64,000 nt of DNA, taken from Rallus limicola (lineage: Eukaryota > Chordata > Aves > Gruiformes > Rallidae). This document shows, piece after piece, positions 60,301 to 64,000 of the stretch. The notes beneath the pieces were generated by a model. That model did no database searches. It saw only the letters and a program-made list of their open reading frames with translations, and was not told where the DNA came from. A program made the translations under genes and the position numbers. The DNA lies in the NCBI GenBank assembly GCA_022605955.1, contig JAKCOZ010000003.1, positions 55,800,179 to 55,864,178 of the forward strand, written 5' to 3'. The stretch's first letter is position 1, and each line of letters opens with the position of its first letter.

Positions 60301-62938
60301 CCACCCAGAAGTGCTAGGAGGCTCTATGACATCACTGTGAGGCCACCGTCATTTATCTTTGGACAGTCATGGTGATTGGGAAACAACTGGCAGAGAGCAA
60401 ATATCAATCCTATCTTCAAGAAGGGAAAGAAGGAAAATCCAGGGAGCTTTAGGCTAGCAAACCTGTTGGAGAAAATCCTCCTGAAAAGCATTTCCAAAGA
60501 TCTGAAGGACAAGGTGGTGGTCAGGAGTAGTCAGCATGGATTTATGAAGTGTCAATCATGCTTCATGAACCTGATAGTCATTTCCAGTGAGATGACTAGT
60601 TTGGTGGTAGAGAGCAGTGGGTGTTGTTTATTTCGACTTCAGTAAAGCCTTTGATACTATCTCCCATAACACCATCATACACAAGCTGGAAAAGTGCAGG
60701 TTAGATGAGTAAGTAGGACTGAAAACTTGGGAAAACCAGGCCCAGAGGTTGTGATCAGTGACACAAAGTCAGATTGGAAGCAAGTTACCAGCGGTGTAGC
60801 ATGGGGGCCAATACTCTTAAACATCTTCATTAATGACCTGGACAATGGGACAGAATGTGCTCTCAATAAGTTTGCAGATGATAAAAAACTGGGAGCAGTG
60901 GCTGGTGCACCACATGGTTTTGCTGCCTTATAGGTACACCTCAACAGGTTGTGGAAATGGGCAGAGAGGAATCTCATGAATTTCAACAAGGGGAAATGGA
61001 AATACCTGTGTCTGAGGAGGAATAGTGCCAGGCAAAAGCACATGCTGGGGACCAGTAGGGAAGAAGAAATCCGTTTCATTTGTCTACTCAGTTCATGGGA
61101 ATTTCAGGGCCTGATAATGAGGGAAAGAGAACAACTATGTGACTCACTTGTTCACAAAGAATGGCTGCTTGCCTCATAAAATGGAGTTAGTTGTGCTAAT
61201 CACATTACCAGGGGTTAAGAGTGGGGGTATCAGTCACAGGGTCAAGGAAAGTTATCCTTCCCCTCTACTCAAAACTAGTGAGGACACATCTGGGGTGCTG
61301 GGTCCAGTTCAGGTCTCCCCAGTACAAGACAGGCATAGAGTACCTGGAGAGAAGCCATCAAAGGGACACAAAGGCCATGAAAGGACTCGACCATCTTTCA
61401 CTGGGGAAAGGCTGAGAGAGATGGGACTCTTCAGCCTGGAGAAAAGGCAGCTCAAGGGAGTTCTCCTCCAGCTATTGTAATCATCATTCCCATTGCTGAT
61501 AGGAGAAAGAAGAGAGATCCAGAATCTTTGCAGTAGTGCCCACTGACAGGACAGGGAGCAATGGGCACAAGTTAGAACATATGAAATTCAATCTGAACAC
61601 AGGAAAACACTGTTTTGTGCTGTGAAGGTGGTCAAGCACTGGAGCAGGTTTCCCAGATATGTTGTTAAGTCTCCTTCTCTGGAGATATTAAAAACATGTC
61701 CAAACATGTTCCTGGGCAATCGGTTCCAGGTGGTCCAGCTTGAGGAGAGGATTGGACCAGGCGCCCTCCAGAAGTCTCTTCCAACTTCAACCATTCTGTG
61801 ATTCTGTGAAGTGAAGCCATGACTTGTCCCCTTGATCTCTATTTTGTTTCTAACATTGTTATAACTCTTTCAGATTTGTTCCTTGGGGCCTTTAACTGTT
61901 GCACAGAAATTTCAAATGAAGTTCCAAGAGGAATTCTCCAAAGATTAGAGAAGTTCGAAATCCAGAAAGCGGATGGCTTATGTCACCTAGAAGCCATTAT
62001 GTAAGAGATGTTTTGGCTGCTTCACTGTGACAGGAGTACTGTTAAGTTAAAATCTATTAGACACCATTTAAACCAGTAGAATCTTAGAATGTTAACACAA
62101 ATGCATTGAAAAACAAGATGGTGTGTGATTTGTGATTTAAGAACTGTCTTTCCTTGTGCTATTTAAACTTTGGATTGCTACAACTGAATTTCATTTTCAG
62201 TAATAACATTGAATCTTTACTCAGCCTGCACTAACTTTGACACTTGCTTTGTTTTCCAGACTGAATAAATGACTCATGCACCTTCTCTGCTTTTTCCAAC
62301 TTTTGCCTAAACTCATTAAATCTGCTTTATTTTGTAACATAAGTTTTTTTGGGGGGAGGGAGGAACCTGGTACCATATCACTGTTTGGGTTAAATTGATA
62401 CATTTCAAAGGAATCCAGGACAATTTTTACTTCAAGACATTTGCATGATGATAGTGACAACAATATCAATAAATGGTCTACTTCTTTACTGACCACAGGA
62501 ATATACTGGATTGCACTGTGGTGTTTCTCAGACTCACTGAAGTGGTAAAGCTTTTCAGATTTTGGAAGATAAGTGTAAGCACGTAAACCTTAGACAGTAT
62601 CTTTTACATATCTGAAACCAGAAAAAAAGTGAATATAGTATAAAATGTAGTTTAAAATCAACCAATTCTAACTTCATAGGTGGGTGATAAGTATTGGTCT
62701 CTTTAAAAAGGTGGGGGGGGGCATTTACTTTTTCAGTTTTTTCAGTTTGAAACTAAGAACCAACTTTTGCTCTGGCAGTCTCTACATAAAAGACAGAAAG
62801 TTCTGTGTGAGCCCGCAGATGACTGGGACAGTTGAAAGATGGATGAAGATGAATAAGCACAAGATTCACAGAAAGAAACTTCATGGTAGAAAGCACAAAA
62901 GACCCAAAAATATTAAAAAGAAAGAAAAGCAACAGTAA
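51252..62938 (+). CDS. CCL28: CCL28 chemokine, three exons
   Basis: Exons 51252-51315, 61874-62000 and 62779-62938 join in phases 1 and 2 to give 116 residues. Residues 1-21 form a signal peptide (MDANLVTVLAVLAVVVSPTS). The CC pair is C30-C31, with partners C58 and C73. ADGLCHLEAI and KFCVSP match CCL28 landmarks. The C-terminus from about residue 86 is strongly basic (KHKIHRKKLHGRKHKRP), like the antimicrobial tail of mammalian CCL28. CCL28 is a secreted ligand of CCR10 and CCR3 that draws lymphocytes and eosinophils to mucosa (family knowledge). Human CCL28 is 127 residues with six cysteines; only four are seen here. Exons 2 and 3 are certain; exon 1 is inferred from signal peptide and phase. 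Confidence 0.93.
51316..57115. other. CCL28 intron 1, first part
   Basis: Non-coding apart from a 60-bp tandem repeat at 53243-53409. (CA)-type and A/T-rich runs are short. No other gene recognised. Confidence 0.5.
53243..53409 (+). repeat. 60-bp tandem repeat, 2.8 copies
   Basis: Units start TGGAGCTTCCCAAATG at 53243, 53303 and 53363, with exactly 60-bp spacing. Copies differ at only a few bases, chiefly the CCTGGT/CCTAGT/CCTGGC position. Confidence 0.95.
57116..57545 (-). mobile_element. ERVL LTR, minus orientation (solo, partial)
   Basis: It starts TGTCATGGTCCAACCCCAGC, the reverse complement of an avian ERVL LTR end. It contains TATATACTGAGCATGACATC and GTCAGCTGTCCTGGCTGTGT blocks. The latter match, in reverse, the U3 of the 44163 LTR (GACACAGCCAGGACTGCTGG). 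The right end fades near 57545, so the U3 start is missing or diverged. Confidence 0.85.
57546..59560. other. CCL28 intron 1, middle part
   Basis: No repeat or exon recognised; a T run lies at about 58756-58767. Confidence 0.5.
59561..61810 (+). mobile_element. long CR1 LINE with endonuclease and RT traces
   Basis: About 2.2 kb, same strand as CCL28. Endonuclease traces: SADTSLGPHWDHRDEVGQLI (about 59575) and AVVFMEDFNHPSICWKGDAA (about 59878). RT traces: VYFDFSKAFDT (about 60627), LLNIFINDLDNGTE (about 60809) and the catalytic FADD (about 60871). It ends ATTCTGTGATTCTGTGA at 61793-61809. Frameshifts and stops make it inactive. The left limit is approximate. Confidence 0.88.
61811..61873 (+). 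promoter_or_regulatory. CCL28: CCL28 exon 2 acceptor region
   Basis: Only about 64 bp separate the CR1 tail from exon 2. They hold a TTTCTAAC branch-point-like motif (about 61848) and the tract ending TTTCAG. Confidence 0.6.
61874..62000 (+). CDS. CCL28: CCL28 exon 2
   Basis: Acceptor AACTCTTTCAG, donor GTAAGA. It encodes LFLGAFNCCTEISNEVPRG through ADGLCHLEAI, including the CC pair, and ends in phase 2. Confidence 0.95.
62779..62938 (+). CDS. CCL28: CCL28 exon 3
   Basis: The acceptor GCTCTGGCAG ends at 62778. One base completes Ile; it then reads LYIKDRKFCVSPQMTGTVER and the lysine/arginine/histidine-rich tail to TAA at 62936-62938. Confidence 0.95.
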
Positions 62939-64000
62939 CTGGATGAAGTAAGTCCGATGATTAAGATACCTGAGGTATACAGCACTGTGAACAAAGACAT
63001 GAGACTTCATCAGCGATGGACAATTGCAGCATTAAAAGACTTTTCAGTGTCTGTGTGATAGAGAAAGCAGTGTCAGAAAACATGACCTGCACATAAGAAA
63101 GATGCTGGTCAGATTACCTGTCAAATGATAAGTTGTTTCTGGCTGTCTTGTAGCCAGTGCCTGCTGTACCTCTTAGCCATCCATATTGGTAGACTTAAAT
63201 CCTCCTCTCTTCCTCCCTGCTTTTGTGGCCAGCTCCCCTGTGACTTCTACTTTAACATGCAAGTATGCAGTTCCTTCTCATCACTTCACTTTCCCATTCC
63301 CATTCTTCATCCTTATCCTTCCTTGTCTGCAATCATCTTTGAGCTGTTGCCTGTTCCGTTTCTATCCTTCCAGTCATTAATCTTTTTTTTTTCCTTACAT
63401 AATTTTAAAGACTCCTTTCAAGACAGTAGTTCAGTTTAAGTTGGCAAATAACCATGTATCTTTTACTTGGTCCAAACAGTCTCCACTCTCAGCTGTTATT
63501 ATCATGAAATTTAATTATGCTATAATGAAATACCATGAAATAACCAAACCTGTTCATCGGACTCAAAGTGTGGCAGTCAAAGCTATGCAATAAAAGTAAT
63601 TGCTATTGCTTTTATTTATTCAATTCTCCAGTCAAATCCTTCAGCTGGGTCCTTCCTACACTCTGTGCTGAATTTCTCATAATTAGCACTGAGGATTGTA
63701 TGTCTGTCAAGGCTTTTCTTTGAATACTAAAGATGATGCCAGCCTGGCTGTCCACTCCATAGCCTCCCACTTGCTGCATGGCACTACCTTCCCTCATTTA
63801 GCATAGTCTCAAATTCCCTCCCTCCTTCCTTGGAAACTGAAAAATAATGTACTATTTCCACAAATAGTACAAAAGGCAAAGGCACTTTTCCTCAGAGACT
63901 CATGTGCGGAAAGCAGTAAATGAGGGAAAAGTGTTAAAAAGAGTAAGTGCCATAGAATGTGTACTTAAAATAAGTACCCCAGTGAGTGAAAAATACTTAA
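62939..64000 (+). other. CCL28: CCL28 3' UTR and downstream
   Basis: Non-coding. AATAAA at 63589-63594 is the best poly(A) signal. Beyond it nothing is recognised to the window end. Confidence 0.55.

Overview
This is vertebrate nuclear DNA, most likely from a bird. Three spliced host genes lie on the + strand in the order C5orf34 (3' part), TMEM267, CCL28. From general knowledge this is the order of the conserved human 5p12 block, which is Z-linked in birds. CR1 LINE ends carrying ATTCTRTG tails and avian-type ERVL LTRs support a bird. The species cannot be read from the window.

Layout. About 438-5884 holds eight coding exons of C5orf34, with 3' UTR and poly(A) signals to about 6350. A CpG island at about 6480-7320 is the probable TMEM267 promoter. 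TMEM267 has two coding exons (12925-13236 and 20198-20533; 215 residues). Its long introns contain a minus-strand ERVL-type LTR (10606-11735) and a minus-strand CR1 (14766-15485). From about 23.2 to 33.1 kb there is a nest of endogenous retroviruses. An older, broken element (protease and reverse transcriptase traces) is interrupted by a younger 6.6-kb provirus (26091-32701). That provirus has two 365-bp LTRs differing at two sites, a 7-bp target duplication, a tRNA-Lys primer site, wrecked gag and pol, and one uninterrupted 468-codon env. About 33.1-39.6 kb is mostly unremarkable. A decayed ERVL provirus occupies 39649-45441, and its 3' LTR is split by a CR1 insertion. CCL28 exon 1 is at 51252, exon 2 at 61874 and exon 3 at 62779; its first intron (10.6 kb) carries an ERVL LTR and a roughly 2.2-kb CR1 that ends about 64 bp before exon 2.

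How the parts relate. The three host genes are neighbours by ancient synteny, not by shared function: C5orf34 is uncharacterised, TMEM267 is a small multi-pass membrane protein, and CCL28 is a secreted mucosal CC chemokine. The rest is a layered record of retroelement insertion. The best candidate for new biology is the young composite provirus. It joins a Lys-primed, betaretrovirus-like backbone to an alpharetrovirus-like envelope gene, keeps an exact 21-nt copy of its polypurine tract inside the integrase remnant (a possible central polypurine tract), and contains a second, internal LTR-like start.
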